Notes: generated from the letters alone by a model not told the origin. Shown: positions 22,863 to 34,503, counted from the first letter of the stretch. The stretch is 64,000 nucleotides of DNA from Sepioteuthis lessoniana (GCA_963585895.1 OY757934.1:30009105-30073104), one strand, 5' to 3'. A program made the numbers and translations.

Positions 22863-23887
22863 ATTAGTTGTAAATTGTAAGCGCATAAAATATACTTCAC
22901 CTCACAAATATCTTTCAAGACTAGTGAATCTGTAATTACTATGCAGAGAACCTTTTGTGCTCATTTCATGTTATGTTGGAATGATGCTGTCAGGATAGAA
23001 AATTAATACTGCTATGGCTAGAAAATTTCAAAACCATAGGTTTATCAATTAAAAGAAAGCTACCTGGAAGAACTAAAGGATGCTATTGTCCAAAAAGTGG
23101 TAGAAATTCCATCAGGCATGACTCTTGTTTTTTTGTCAAATTTTCAAAACATTGTCAGTCTAAGCTATGATCATAAATGATCATATCTAGAAAAATGTTA
23201 AGACATTAGCTAGCTGGATCTACCATTGCCTCTTGCCTAAGTTCACTTGGACAACACAGGTGACTAATTAACCTGTGGTAGGTATTTCTGCAATACCTTG
23301 TATTTTTCAATTCCTAGAATTCCTTGTGAAAAATGTTCCTTTCCTCGTTGATCTCCAAGACGTTTGTTTATTGTATCAGTTTGATAAGTACTTTAATATT
23401 TAGGTAAATATAAAAAGCAAACTTGCATGAAATGATTTGTTTTTATATATGTACTGGCAGTCTGATCTAGCAGTCTTGATCATCTCTAAAAACATTGGAT
23501 GTTCGCATAAAGTTCAAAGAATCACGTGATTTTCAGTATGTTTCTTTGCTATTGCAGAATCTGTTGCATCTTTGACTGGCATTATTGGTTTATGTTGCTT
23601 GTTTTTTTAATAGATAGAATTTCATACATTTTTCATTTGTAACTCCATGTCTTTAATCTTGCTTGAAAATGAATATAATTCCAGACTATTTTTCTATTAA
23701 TTTCTATCATTTCTTATTGAAGGAAAATAACTTACCTTTACATTGGCATTACGATGGAAAAAATTTCCTCTGCAAATTTTTAACTGTTAAATACAAAAAT
23801 GACTTGGCATACATATGCTTTATTAAGACTAGCATATAAAATTAGAAACATCTGGTTGAAGCTGAAAGATGCACACCGCACATGCAT
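22863..23887. other. AT-rich unique stretch
   Basis: No repeat family and no convincing exon seen. One of the longer repeat-free runs of the window. Confidence 0.45.
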
Positions 23888-23947
<60 letters not shown>

Positions 23948-23960
23948 CACACACACATAC
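23888..23960. repeat. (TA)n(CA)n compound microsatellite
   Basis: Alternating TA and CA runs. Confidence 0.9.
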
Positions 23961-23980
23961 ATATATGTACCTATAGATGT

Positions 23981-24222
23981 TTGGTTTGGTTTCTTTTGTT
24001 TAATGGCATATCAACTCTTTTTCGGTTATTTAATGCCAAAGCCATTCTCCTAGAAGAACAGTAGTGGTGCTATTTAACCCATAGCTGGGAGGATAAGGGG
24101 GTTCATACCTTTCCCAAGGGCATTTGCCCGAAAGTGAACGTAATAGCGCGACTGGAGTACGAACTCGCGTACTACGATTCTGTAGTCAATCGTTTTAACC
24201 ATTACACCACAAGGACACCCCC
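23981..24222 (-). repeat. SINE-B, minus strand, 12 bp TSD
   Basis: From reversed tail 'ttggtttggtttcttttgtt' to reversed head 'accattacaccacaagga'. Flanked by 'acctatagatgt' at 23969-23980 and 24223-24234, a perfect duplication. This fixes the SINE-B ends at about 242 bp. Confidence 0.95.
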
Positions 24223-24517
24223 ACCTATAGATGTGTGTATATGTAAATACATATGTAGGTATATATATATATATATTTGTAGTTAGGCAGCAGTCGTTCA
24301 TTTAAGCATGTTTCATTAAATAATAATGACAAATTTTGTCAGTATAATTTATTTAAGATCCTTTCAAGTTTTCTTATAAGTGTTTTAGTTTCGACTGGAA
24401 TTGGTAGATGAATTTCCCAAAATTGTTTCAAGAACTTTTGGACCCTTCCTAGGCCATCATCAGGGGTTGCTTGCTTGTGTAAGGTGTGTTTGTATTTTTT
24501 TAAAAAAAGAGTTTTGA

Positions 24518-24759
24518 TTTGTTTGGTTTCTTTGTTTAATGGCATATCAACTTTTGTAGATTATTTAATCCCAAAGCCAATCTCCTAGAAGAACAGTTGT
24601 GGTACTATTTAACCCATAGCTGCTAGGATAAGGGGGTTCATACCTTTCCCAAGGGTATTTGCCCAAAAGTGAATGTAACAGCTGCAACTGGAGTACGAAC
24701 TCGCTTACTACGATTCCGCAGTCCATCGCTTTAACCATTACACCACAAGGATACCCCCA
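24518..24759 (-). repeat. SINE-B, minus strand, 11 bp TSD
   Basis: Same layout as the previous copy. Target-site duplication 'aagagttttga' at 24507-24517 and 24760-24770. Confidence 0.95.
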
Positions 24760-24783
24760 AAGAGTTTTGAAAGTTTTGAAAGT

Positions 24784-24789
24784 TATATA

Positions 24790-24825
<36 letters not shown>
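24784..24825. repeat. (TA)n microsatellite
   Basis: Between SINE-B and the RTE fragment. Confidence 0.9.
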
Positions 24826-24827
<2 letters not shown>

Positions 24828-24956
24828 TGTGTATATGAATATATACACATATGTATAGGTATGTGTACATATATATGGAGACAGCATGTGATGGCTGAAT
24901 TGTCATCTAAATTACAAAAAAAGAAAATGACACTGACATTTAAGTTTATCAGATAT

Positions 24957-25245
24957 TCATCATCATCATGTCGCGCCGCCTGCGTGGATATCCCTGACCG
25001 TCTCTCGCCCTTTCTCCCTATCATTCATCGCCTCTGGCAGGTCTTCAGGGTTACATCCCGTGTCCTCACATAGCTGCTGTATGTAAGTTTGTGCTGGTCG
25101 TCCCACTCTTGCACATCCATGTGTGGGGGTCCACAGGAGTACATCGCTTATGAGCTCGTCCTTGCTTCTCCAGCAGTGTCCTGCATGTCTGGTTCATCGA
25201 ACTTGTATTGTTTTTGTGATGGAGGGCAAGTGTCCGTATAGTTGG
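24957..25245 (-). pseudogene. RTE-type LINE, 3' end fragment, minus strand
   Basis: On the minus strand it encodes the same C-terminus as 43216-43578: the reversed 'ccctgaccgtctctcgccc' (GERRERVRDI), 'ggcaggtcttcagggtta' (PEDLP) and 'gtccacaggagtacatc' (LLWT). The 3' end is the CAT repeat at 24957-24970. Severely 5'-truncated. Confidence 0.8.
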
Positions 25246-25653
25246 AAAGCAAAATTACAAGAAAATATCATGAAATATCAAATTTATTCATAGAAATCAG
25301 CTGCAACCTTCAGACAACTTTGTAATCTCCTGCAAAACTTTCTAACAGTCTCATTTAAATCTATAAATTCTGCTGTTATCCTTGCCTTTCAGTTCATCAT
25401 TAGTGTTGCATGAACTTTTGTTGGTCTCTTGCTTAACTGTGCCCCACACATAATAATCAAGGGTATTGCAATCTGAGGAGTTGAGTAGCCAGATATGTGG
25501 GGTGATGTGGTCATAGGAATTTTCTCACAGCCACCACTGGGTTCTACTACTTTTGGTAGCATGGAGCAAGAGTCCAGTTGCTAGATGTAAGTTCTTTCAG
25601 CAGCTACTCTCTTGATCCAGGTACAGCACTACCTCTGTTATATAATTAAGGTA

Positions 25654-25950
25654 CTATTTACCAACCCCTCCGCTCAGGCAGGATATGACACAAGGTCAAT
25701 TTTTAAGCGGAGTTTAACAGGTTTGAATTCAGAGTTTTCCTTCTCCTAGACTAGTTGCCTCAACAAGGCTGAAGAACCTAGTCCGTCCTACTATTTACCC
25801 ATAGCTGGAGGGAGAATAAGGGGGTTCATACCTTTCCCTAGGTTATTTGCCCGAAAGTGAACATAATAGCGCGACTGGAGTACGAACTCGCGTACTACGA
25901 TTCCGCAGTTCATCGCTTTAACCATTACACCACGAGGACACCCAATCTTA
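25654..25950 (-). repeat. Chimeric SINE: B head, C 3' half, with TSD
   Basis: In sense (minus) orientation the 5' half is SINE-B ('gtggtgtaatggttaaagcg', 'cgagttcgtactccagtcgc') and the 3' half is SINE-C ('caactagtctaggagaagg', 'ttgtgtcatatcctgcc'). The switch is at the shared 'cagctatgggtaaatagta'. Flanked by 'tatataattaaggta' at about 25639-25653 and 25951-25965, so it inserted as one unit. Confidence 0.9.
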
Positions 25951-25965
25951 TATATAATTAAGGTA

Positions 25966-26339
25966 ATGTTATATAATTAAGGTAATGATTAATAATATTA
26001 ATCATTTTTTGTTAATTATATTTTATTATTAAGTTTGGTAAGGCTTTGAATTACTCGGTGCCTCTTGGTTCGGGTGTTATAGTCAGACAGTACACTCGCA
26101 CGCCCATGTGGAAAGGATATGATAACTATCATCTGTAATAATAAATTCCCAGACAGAAAATGGGGCCAGGTAGGCAGTTAAAATGAATTGAGTGGGTGGA
26201 TGATGTCATACCTGGAAGAGATGGTCCTGAGAATTTTAGGATTTTGTAAAAAGGGGAGTTGATGTTAGACCCTTGAAGGTAGTGGTTGAATTTTTAGGAT
26301 CAGATCAGATCAGTTTGGGTCTCAACCAACAGAGAAAAG
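25966..26339. other. Stretch inside the mariner relic, nothing recognised
   Basis: Probably the missing middle of the transposon or a further insert; includes a repeat of the 'ttatataattaaggtaatg' flank at 25969 and a 'gatcagatcagat' run at 26298. Confidence 0.4.
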
Positions 26340-26905
26340 TTATCTTAGACCCCACAAGATGCACCATGTGTGGCGGGGAGTCAGCATGGTAGGGTCAGCA
26401 TAGACTAAAGGTAGAAAGAAATAAACCCATTCGTATCCGAAACAACAGAGTCTGCTTGTATGATTATTATTTTTATTATTGATATTATCATGAGTATACA
26501 ACACCTCCTCGAGGCACTTGGTGTTGGTTTCCATGTGAGACCATGTCGGAAGGTTAATGGAGGCATAACATCATCATAATGTGGACTATGCATTTGCTTT
26601 TTATCAGAATAGGTACATCTTGTTGGGCAAACCAATAGTTATTCTTAGCGTTCACTATCTGACCCCGGTAGAAATTTTTCTCACCTGAGAAAAATCTAAG
26701 CATGTTCGGCTGGAAGAGATGCTTAAGTTTATTCAAAAGCTTTGGAGCATGGTCTTTTCTTTTGTCCTTCATGACCTGTTATAAAAATTGGCCTTTTCTC
26801 ATCTTATATGAGAAATATCAAATATCTTCAAGTACTACCTGCCTGATAAGAAACTTAAGCACTCCCAGATGCCTAGCTATGTACCTGACTGACTAGCAGA
26901 GATCA

Positions 26906-27265
26906 TTGCAAATCATGGTATGGATCTGACCAACACATTCAGCAGTTCTTTTCTTATTAGAATGACCAGAATAAGGCTTCATAGCTGCCATACTTTTGTA
27001 ACCACCATTGGACGAAAAGTCTTTTCGAATCCACTACACTATGAAATCTTCCAGTATGAATGTCAACAGTTCAACAGTACAGCATGCTGTTTTCAAATTT
27101 CTGGAGGACTGAATTGCATCATAGTGTTGCTTTCCTCACAAACAGCACCCAACTGATTTTAGTTTGCTGCACAGTAGACAAAACCTGAAACAAACAGAGT
27201 GCATGTACAAAATTAATAATTTAGAATAGTGACAATTTGCCTATTGCATCTTTTATATGCATATG
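26906..27265. other. Stretch with no recognised content
   Basis: A 78-codon frame (26920-27156) is present but I recognise nothing in it. Confidence 0.4.
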
Positions 27266-27267
27266 TC

Positions 27268-27445
27268 ATCATCATCATGATGTTGCATGCCAGCACGGAT
27301 CTCTCTGACCCACTCTTGCCACCTGTCTCAATCATCCATCGGGAGGTCTTCAAGGCTATATTCTGTATCAGCACAGAGCTGTTGTATATAGTTTCAAGCT
27401 GGTTGTCCTGCCTTTGCTCATCCATGTGAAGGGGTCCACTTTATA
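27268..27445 (-). pseudogene. RTE-type LINE, 3' end fragment, minus strand
   Basis: CAT repeat at 27268-27280, then reversed 'gatctctctgacccactctt', 'gggaggtcttcaaggct' and 'atgtgaaggggtccac'. Matches the RTE C-terminus at 43.2 kb with frame changes. Confidence 0.75.
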
Positions 27446-27475
27446 TGTATATATATATATATATATTTATTTATT

Positions 27476-27752
27476 TACCAACACCTCTAAATGAGCTGGA
27501 TGAAACAAGGTCAATTTTTTAGCAGTGTTTTACAGGTTTGAATTCAGAATTTTCCTTCTAGACTAGTAGTCATACCAAGGTTAAAGAACCCAGTCTGCTC
27601 TACTATTTTACTAATGGCTGGAAGGAGACTAATGGATTCATACCTTTCCGAAAGATATGTGCACTTTGTGAAATGCAAACAGCCTTGTCCAGGTTTTGAA
27701 CTCAGGTCACCATGTCCATTTGATGATATCCATTATACCACAGGCATATCCT
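27476..27752 (-). repeat. SINE-C, minus strand
   Basis: Reversed 3' end 'accaacacctctaaatgagc', 'gaattcagaattttccttct', 'cagccttgtccaggttttga', reversed head 'accacaggcatatcc'. Confidence 0.8.
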
Positions 27753-27817
27753 TATATGTATAGGTACACACACATACACACACATATATATCTGTGTGTG
27801 TGTGTGTGTATGTACAC

Positions 27818-28880
27818 ATAAGGTGTACTTAAAAAGAAATGGGTCTGGTGTCACAAACAATTTATTTTAATTCTAAACCACAAACTAAAAACTTTCCCCT
27901 TTAAAGTAATCCTTCCTTGAGTCTTATATACTTTTCCATCTTTCAGTGCCACAATTCGATGCACTGCTAGAAGGATTCTCCTGGGATGCCCCTCAGCTTG
28001 GTTGTTGTGATCCTCTTGATGACATCCATGCCTTCAAAATGGTATGCCTTGATCTTCTTGAACTTAAGGAAAAGAAAAAAACTCACACTGTAGGATCAAA
28101 GGAATAGAGAGGTTATTCCTGTAGGGTAAGAATGCTAGATGCTCAGGGTGTTGTGACTAGGTGCATTGTCATAGTGAAGCAGCCACAAATTATCCTGCCA
28201 CAAGTCTTGTCTTTTCTCACACACACTGATCAAAGCATATGCTGCAAGATCTCCTTGAAAACTTGTTTGACTGATTGTCTGGCCCTGTGCCAAGAACTAT
28301 CTGTGGACAATGTCCCTCACATTGAAGAAGGTAATTAACATGACTTTTGACTGTTTTGCTTTCTTCGGTGATGCTAGAGACTTCCACTGACTGCTATAAC
28401 ACTTGTTTTCCAGATCCTCCACAAAAATCCATGTATTATCACCAGTGATGGCTAAGAAGCAAGTCTGGCTCAGTGTGAAGATGTTTGATGATGTTCTGAC
28501 ACACTTGGATGTGCTCCTTCTGAACATCATTCAGCAGACTAGAACCATTTTTGCAGACTTTCCATATGCCCAAATCTTTGGTGATAATCTTCTAAACACA
28601 GTCCTTTTTTTCATGTCCGAATAACTTGCAAACATTCAAACAGTCAACTGATGATTGCCACACTTTACCTGCCTTATCAGCTCATTGTTGATCTGAGTCT
28701 TTTTTATTGATAGCCTCTTGCTCCTTGAGTCCTTTTTCACCTCTTTGAACCTCTTGTGCCACTCAAAACACATGCACACAACATGGTGTTATCTCTATAC
28801 ACTTGCTGGAGGATTTCAAGTGTTTGTAATGGAGTTTTCCTCAACTGTATAGATGTATATCTGTATAGATTTAGGTTTTT
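27818..28880 (-). pseudogene. Mariner-type transposase relic, minus strand
   Basis: Order on the minus strand: N-terminal HTH pieces LRKTPLQTLEILQQVY and EWHKRFKEV (about 28700-28840); RKRTVF and a linker; first catalytic motif ITGDNTWIF at about 28430-28450 followed by QWKSLASPKKAKQSKVMLI; second motif LLHYDNAPSHN at about 28150-28180; FPKFKKIKAYHFEGMDVIKR and LRGIPGESF toward the C-terminus. At least four in-frame stops, including one after SHNTLSI, and the third Asp region is scrambled. The 3' terminal sequence is about 27820-27850 ('gtgtacttaaaaagaaatgg'); the other end is not clear. Confidence 0.8.
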
Positions 28881-28969
28881 ATTAAGTTTTTCAGAGTGGT
28901 AAGTAATATGCTTCAAATGTGGAGCATAGCTCTATAAAAATTGTCTCAAGTTTTTCTTTAGTTGGATGT

Positions 28970-29025
28970 ATTTACTTAACCCTTCCAACATGGGTTGGAA
29001 GTGAGACATGGTCAATTTTTAAACA
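28970..29025 (-). repeat. SINE-C 3' end fragment
   Basis: Reversed 'acccttccaacatgggttgg' and 'gacatggtcaattttta' only. Confidence 0.6.
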
Positions 29026-29049
29026 AATCCCATTCATAGATAGATAGAT

Positions 29050-29352
29050 ATATATGGTTTGTAAGCAAAAAGTTTGCAGTTAACATTGTTTTTAAATGAA
29101 TCAAAGCTCATTTGTTTGCACATAGATGGTTTCATATATTGCTATTCGACACTAATAATTCTTTTTTATGATAACACTAATCCTTAGTAAAAGATTGAAC
29201 AGTTCTATCTGACCCATAGATTGGACTCTAACAAGTGCTACCACTCTGAGACAGAGTGAGCCTGATAGTTATGGTAATGAAGGAGTACTCCCAATTCCCC
29301 AGACTCCAACACTGGAGCTTCACTATCGGATGCAGTTTTATGTCATACCCAG
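29050..29352 (-). repeat. Family D, minus strand, partial
   Basis: Degraded internal repeats, then core 'gacccatagattggactcta' and 'cactatcggatgcagtttta'. Head missing. Confidence 0.65.
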
Positions 29353-29668
29353 GACGCTAAATAGTTTTCAAGAATTGCTATCAATCACTCATAATTCTAA
29401 CCAGCATTAATTATATGTTTGCACACAGTAAAATGGTTTCAAGTGAAGTAAATGATTAAATAGTTCTATTTGTCCCATATATAGAACCCTGACAGGTACT
29501 ACTACTCTAGGTCAGAGTGGACCTGGAAGTAATGGTAATGAAAGGGTACTTCACATTTCCCAAAGCTCCAGGACTCAAGCCTCACTATCATATGGTTTAG
29601 TGTCAAAATCTGGACACTCGTTTGGACATGCAGTTGGTATATTCTACAGACACAGCAAACTAGGCTGT
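29353..29668 (-). repeat. Family D, minus strand, second partial copy
   Basis: Again internal repeats, core 'ctaggtcagagtggacctgg', reversed head 'ctacagacacagcaaactag'. Head-to-tail with the preceding copy, tail missing. Confidence 0.65.
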
Positions 29669-29802
29669 TACATCTTTTAGTTCCAAAATGTTTTGATAAT
29701 CAATTTGGTGAGGAAAAACCCAAGACATTTATTCACTGCAGGAGACAATTTGTTTACAATGCTTTCTATAAAAAAAACCAACAAAATTTATTATTTAAGT
29801 AT

Positions 29803-30193
29803 AATACCCAGTTGGCAGAATGTAAGATTTGCTGACTGTATCTCCTGCCAAGAGATCAGACTCTACCCACTTAAAAAAATGGGGGATATGACACTAAATC
29901 GCATCTGCAAGTAAGGATCCAGTTCTGAGTCTCTGGGAAGTGTCGAGTACCCTATCATTGCTATTATTCCCAAACACACTCTGATCAAGAATGGTAGTAC
30001 AAGCTAGAGTCCCATCTATGGGTTAAGTAGATTTGTTTAATAATCATTTATATTCAATAGGACTGTGTGCCAAAAAAAAACTCTTAAGAAACAACTACAA
30101 AAATATGCAAATATGAAAGTGATTCCCTAACTATTTAGCAAAAAATAACCCCCGATGGGTTAACATGCCATTAAAACCAATCAATAAATCACT
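29803..30193 (+). repeat. Family E, plus strand, full length
   Basis: Head 'acccagttggcagaatgtaa', 'gactgtatctcctgcc', core 'aaggatccagttctgagtct', 'cccatctatgggttaagtag', then 'aaactcttaagaaacaacta' and tail 'cccgatgggttaacatgcca' with (AATC)n. The best copy for defining E; head and core align with D, the middle does not. Confidence 0.8.
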
Positions 30194-30968
30194 CATTGTT
30201 ACAATGAAAATATGTTTTTGTTAAAGATTCATTTGCCTTTTGATGTTGCTAAATCTTTTGCAAAACATGACCATCTGATTTTGGAAACAGTCTTCTTTTT
30301 CATTTCACACTTAGAGATAGATAGATAGATAGATAGAATGAGACAGTCAGACAGAAAGAGAGAGAGATGAACAAACTGAGATAGATGAATAGACTGAGAT
30401 TGATACAAAGATACATATAGATAGATAGATAGATATCAAAAGACAGAAAGAGAGAGAGAGAGAGAGAGAGTATATTAGAAAACATAAAAGCCAAGTACAA
30501 AGGTAAGTTAGAAAAGACATGCTTGTATATAAGTGATTTTTGGTTTTGACTTGATATGAATCAGATGACAATATTTTCTAAGAAACAGTTTCCTGAAATC
30601 AAATGGATGTCTAGACAATGTCCGTCTTTTCAACTCACTTTCATCATTTATTGTTTATCTCTTTACATGTTAATAATTTATTTTTACTTTGTACTTTTAT
30701 CGACATTTATGAGAAAAAGGAAACACTATTAAAAAAACCCTGAGAAAAACAAACATTTCATTATGAATAGATTTTGTACTTTAACAAAAGAGATACCAAA
30801 ATTGTTATTGTATATTGCAAATATCATATTTTCTGGCATAGAAGAAGACAAACAAGACATGAAAACTAATTAAGTGGCATGTTTATACATTTATTATGAT
30901 GTTTTACACTTTATGAATTTTATCAGATAATGATTTGGAAAACATTTTAAATTTTAGGAAATTTGCCA
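30194..30968. other. AT-rich stretch with GATA/GACA microsatellites at 30312-30475
   Basis: Degenerate (GATA)n, (GACA)n and (GA)n at 30312-30475. No gene recognised. Confidence 0.5.
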
Positions 30969-30969
30969 A

Positions 30970-31152
30970 CCCAAAAACTCAAAAAATGGTACTTGATGCT
31001 GCCTTCTTTAACACTCAGCATGATAAGGTAAGGATCAGGGGTAAAGTGGAGCAATCCAGGAAATGGAGTAGCACCCTCCTCTACACCTCAATGTTGTAGT
31101 TATTGAAAAGGGAGCCTTCAGGTCATCCTCGACCAAGATTGCCAATTTTACT
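30970..31152 (+). repeat. SINE-A, 5'-truncated
   Basis: Begins at 'aactcaaaaaatggtacttg' and ends 'gattgccaattttact'. Confidence 0.85.
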
Positions 31153-31202
31153 CTAATATTTGTATAATTCTATCTATTCAAATGTCCATTTCATCAATGA
31201 TT

Positions 31203-31445
31203 AAGTTCAGCTTTTAGACAAGGATGGTTGCATTTCCCTTTGTGCTAATGCCCTTAGGAAAAGTATGAATCCATCCTTTCTCTCTTCTTCCCTAGCTACG
31301 GGTAAATAGTAGTGCAGACTGGGTTCTTTAGCCTTGGTAAAGCAACCTGTCTAGAAGGAAAAATCTGAATTCAAATCAGCTTTACTCTGCTTAAAAATTG
31401 ACTTTGCGTTGCATCCTGTCCATGGTGGAAGGGTTGGGTAACTAC
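31203..31445 (+). repeat. SINE-C, 5'-truncated
   Basis: 'ttagacaaggatggttgcat', 'gggttctttagccttggtaa', 'gcgttgcatcctgtccatgg', 3' end 'gggttgggtaactacatata'. Confidence 0.8.
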
Positions 31446-31835
31446 ATATAAAATCATTTTAATTGAGCAAAGCCAGAAACAGGGGCGAATTGACAGTGAC
31501 TTGGACCCCAGGGCAAAAGGACATATCGGCACATTAATAAACCTTCTCACCTTACCATCCATTCAATACATATATGTTCAATTTTAATCAGACATTTCAT
31601 TATCAAGTTCTATGTCTCCAAAAATATAACAAAATTTATTGGCGTGTTTATTTCCAGGGCTACAAATTTTCTGAACATATTTAATGGACAACATTTATAG
31701 AACAGTAGAGATTCAAGCATTGCAAGTTTTTTTTTAACCAATAATACAGTTCATTTGAGGCCATTTCAAAAATGAACCTTCTTCAATTTGGGTCTTTTGG
31801 TGCTTTACAACCTCAGGCACTGTCTGATTACTTGA
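31446..31835. other. Stretch with no recognised content
   Basis: No gene or repeat that I can place. Confidence 0.4.
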
Positions 31836-31839
31836 CCAC

Positions 31840-32034
31840 TCAGAAAGAAAGAAAAAAGTGGCTGGAGGAATAAGGATGAAAGAAAAACAATATAAGATAG
31901 ATAGAAATAAACATATTGATAGCTTAAAAGGAATAAATAAAGATAGATTGATAGAAACACAGGAAATGATAGCTAGAAAGAAAGAAAAAAGACAGAAACT
32001 GACCAAAACACTTAGAATGAAAGAAAGTAGCAGT

Positions 32035-32077
<43 letters not shown>

Positions 32078-32425
32078 GTGTACCTTGAAAGAAAAGAAAG
32101 TGATTGGAAGACTGAGGATAAAAGAAATACAAAATAAGAGAGATTAAAATAGATAGAGATTGATTACTTAAACAGAAAGAAATAAAGATATATAGATAGA
32201 AAGAGAGAAAAAATAGCAGGGAAAAAGAGAAAAAAGAAAGAAGCTGACTTAAAGAAAGAGAATGAAAGAGATAGAAAGAAAGAAAGAAAGTGACTGGAGG
32301 ACTGAGGTTGAAAGAAAGAGAGAAAGAGATTAAAAGAAAGAAAAAAGATGGACAGTTAGAAACAGAGAAAAAGAGACTGACTTAACGAATGAGAATAAGA
32401 GAAAGAACCTGTATAGAATAGAGAG
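31840..32425. repeat. Purine-rich imperfect GAAA/GATA tract
   Basis: Nearly 600 bp with very few pyrimidines on the plus strand apart from T in GATA units; an 11-12 unit (GATA)n run at about 32032-32076. Two ~180 bp blocks with the same order ('gtgattggaagactgaggat' and 'gtgactggaggactgaggtt') suggest internal duplication. Confidence 0.8.
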
Positions 32426-32447
32426 AAGTAACTTATTAAGCATTTTT

Positions 32448-32540
32448 CTAAGATGTGGCTCAAGGCCGAATGAATGGGGCACCCAATGAGACTGGGAATT
32501 CACTCTTGCAGGTTTACGAGTCAAATTTGCAAAACAGTAT
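32448..32540 (-). repeat. Family F, tRNA-like short repeat
   Basis: 'gatgtggctcaaggccgaat', 'ggggcacccaatgagact', 'gcaggtttacgagtcaaatt'; its head end is cut off by the family D copy that follows. Confidence 0.65.
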
Positions 32541-32544
32541 ACTT

Positions 32545-32987
32545 GTCCAGTTGGCTGGGGCTGTAGAATACAACGACTGCTTCTCTGCAGAGGGGTAAGA
32601 CCCCCACTCCCCAATGAATGTCTGATATGACACTAAACAATCTGATGGTAAGGTTCCAACCATGCTGGGGCTTTGGGGAATACGGAGCACCCCTTCATTG
32701 CCATTGCTCCAAGGTCCACTCTGGCCTGACGGGGTAGCAACTGATAGGGCCCTATCTATGGATTAAATAGAACAAATTGCATACTTATGCTAAACTGAAT
32801 TGTTTGACTAAACTGAATAGCTTGAAATAGAAATGTTTTTCACAATTAAACTGTTCTTACATTTAAACTGTGTGCTTATATTAAACTGAATTGTTTGAAA
32901 TAGAAATGATTATTTGCATAAAAATGGATTTGGCATTGAATAACCTACAAAGGTTGATATGTCATAAAAACCTAACCAACCAACTAA
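32545..32987 (+). repeat. Family D, plus strand
   Basis: Sense orientation: head 'cagttggctggggctgtaga', core 'aatctgatggtaaggttcca' and 'ccactctggcctgacgggg', three internal repeats, tail 'aaaatggatttggcattgaa' then 'ggttgatatgtcataaaaac'. Confidence 0.85.
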
Positions 32988-32989
32988 AT

Positions 32990-34490
32990 AGTATACTATG
33001 CGAGGCACCCAAGATAGAGAGAAAGTGGTATAACTTGAGAGAAAGAAAGAAAGAAAAAAGAAAGTCTAACTTTTCTTTACAATAGAAGAGAATATGAACT
33101 TTGCTGTATATTTTTATTTGATTCCATGACTTGTTATGTATTCAAGCTTTGCTCATGAGCCTTTTAGAAGTTGTAGTATCCATCAACTTTTGCCAATCAA
33201 GGCTTGGATTTCTTTGACAGCAGATGGTTTGAATGGCTTATCCAGTAATACTAAATTGATGAATGAGAGGTTTTTTTTGGTTCAAACTCAAGATAAACTA
33301 GATTCTTTTGTCTTGTTCCTCATGAAACTAGCTGAATGACTTGATAGGAAAAAAATACCCTCATTCTGTTATCTTTGTTTTCTGAATACAGTGATATTTA
33401 AAATGTATTTGGAATACTAAAAAATTTGTTGAGTCTTTGGTCATTTAAGAAGAACTTGAGATTAAGCTGCAGTTGGTGGATTCTACAGCTACGGCCAAAC
33501 ATACTGGTATGACTGTGAAATGTATCATGTAACATAAGATCCCGGGTAACATTTCTGATCAGATTGATGTTAGATAGAGAGAGCAAACACATGTTCCATT
33601 AATAGTCTAGTCCTAGTTGTTTGTGAATGGAATACCTCCAAGCTGGTGATTGGACTTACCAAAAAGTGATCAAATTGTCAAACAAGTAAAAACAACAATG
33701 AATATTTATAAATATAAAGGTTCTTTACTTATGCTGAATCATACATTAAAATATACAAAGATATATATATATCTTTTATCCCCTTATTAGGTACTTGGAT
33801 TTCGGGATTATATTCAGTTGAATTTCTCCTTTTCTAAGAACCAATATTAACATTAGTATATCCATAATGTGTTCAGAGCAGGAACAGTGATACAATGGAA
33901 ATTGTGCAAATGAGTTGGGTTCAATGCTACAATACAGAAATAGATTCAACAAGATTGCTAAGGAAGATAGTATTGATCTAGGGATACTTGTTATCGCTAA
34001 GCATCTCATGACAAGTCCTTTGTTTTATTTTTTTTCCCTGGACCTTTGACCGATTATATTTACATAATGATATAGATATTTTAATTCTATGGCTATAATT
34101 TTGCTGGTTTCTTATTTTTTTTATTTATTTATTTTAATGTAATCATTGCTTCTGTTGTTATTTTCGTTTTTTTATGTAATTTTTTTTCTTTGAGGATCTG
34201 GTCAGAAAAGCATTTTTTAAGGTAGGACTATATACCTCATCAATTGCTTAAAATTAAATCCTAGAAGCAGCATCCTACAAAAAGTCAGTTGAATTGCCAC
34301 TTTTCATCTCACAAACCATCCAAATAAGACAAACAAGACATACTGGGCACTGCAAATGAAGTAAGGTAGAATGCATAAGTGACATTCTATAGACTCCTAC
34401 ACATGGATACACCAGTGTTGGCCAACCAGCAAAACCATACATTCATCAGGTCTGTGGTCCGCACACTGGTTGAAGTCTTGAGGATTTATC
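32990..34490. other. AT-rich stretch, nothing firm
   Basis: A short possible family D head fragment at about 33468-33495 ('gttggtggattctacagct'). Frames of 60-77 codons at 33136, 33398 and 33776 resemble nothing I know. One of the few long runs without clear repeats. Confidence 0.4.
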
Positions 34491-34503
34491 AAGGTTTGGT
34501 TTG

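Larger units (their letters stand above)
25280..26905 (-). pseudogene. Mariner-type transposase relic (DD37D-like), split by a SINE
   Basis: N-terminal half at 26340-26905: YFSYKMRKGQF, MKDKRKDHAPKLLNKLKHL, MLRFFSGEKNF (family has FFSDEKNF, so the first catalytic Asp reads Gly), QQDVPILIKSK, then in shifted frames DVMPPLTFRHGL and NTKCLEEVL. C-terminal half at 25290-25640: ENFYDHITPHIW, then CNTLDYYVWGTVKQETNKS with the third catalytic Asp. Stops and frame changes throughout. A chimeric SINE sits between the halves at 25654-25950. Confidence 0.7.

Noticed and set aside
30300-30571. Leu/Ser-rich hydrophobic frames that look like membrane segments
   Set aside because: Translation of GATA/GA simple repeats; the same applies at 31734-32132.
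32330-32614. Frame with 'GGLTPLQRSSRC' shared with 46557-46754
   Set aside because: Reverse reading of the family D head and core; not a gene.
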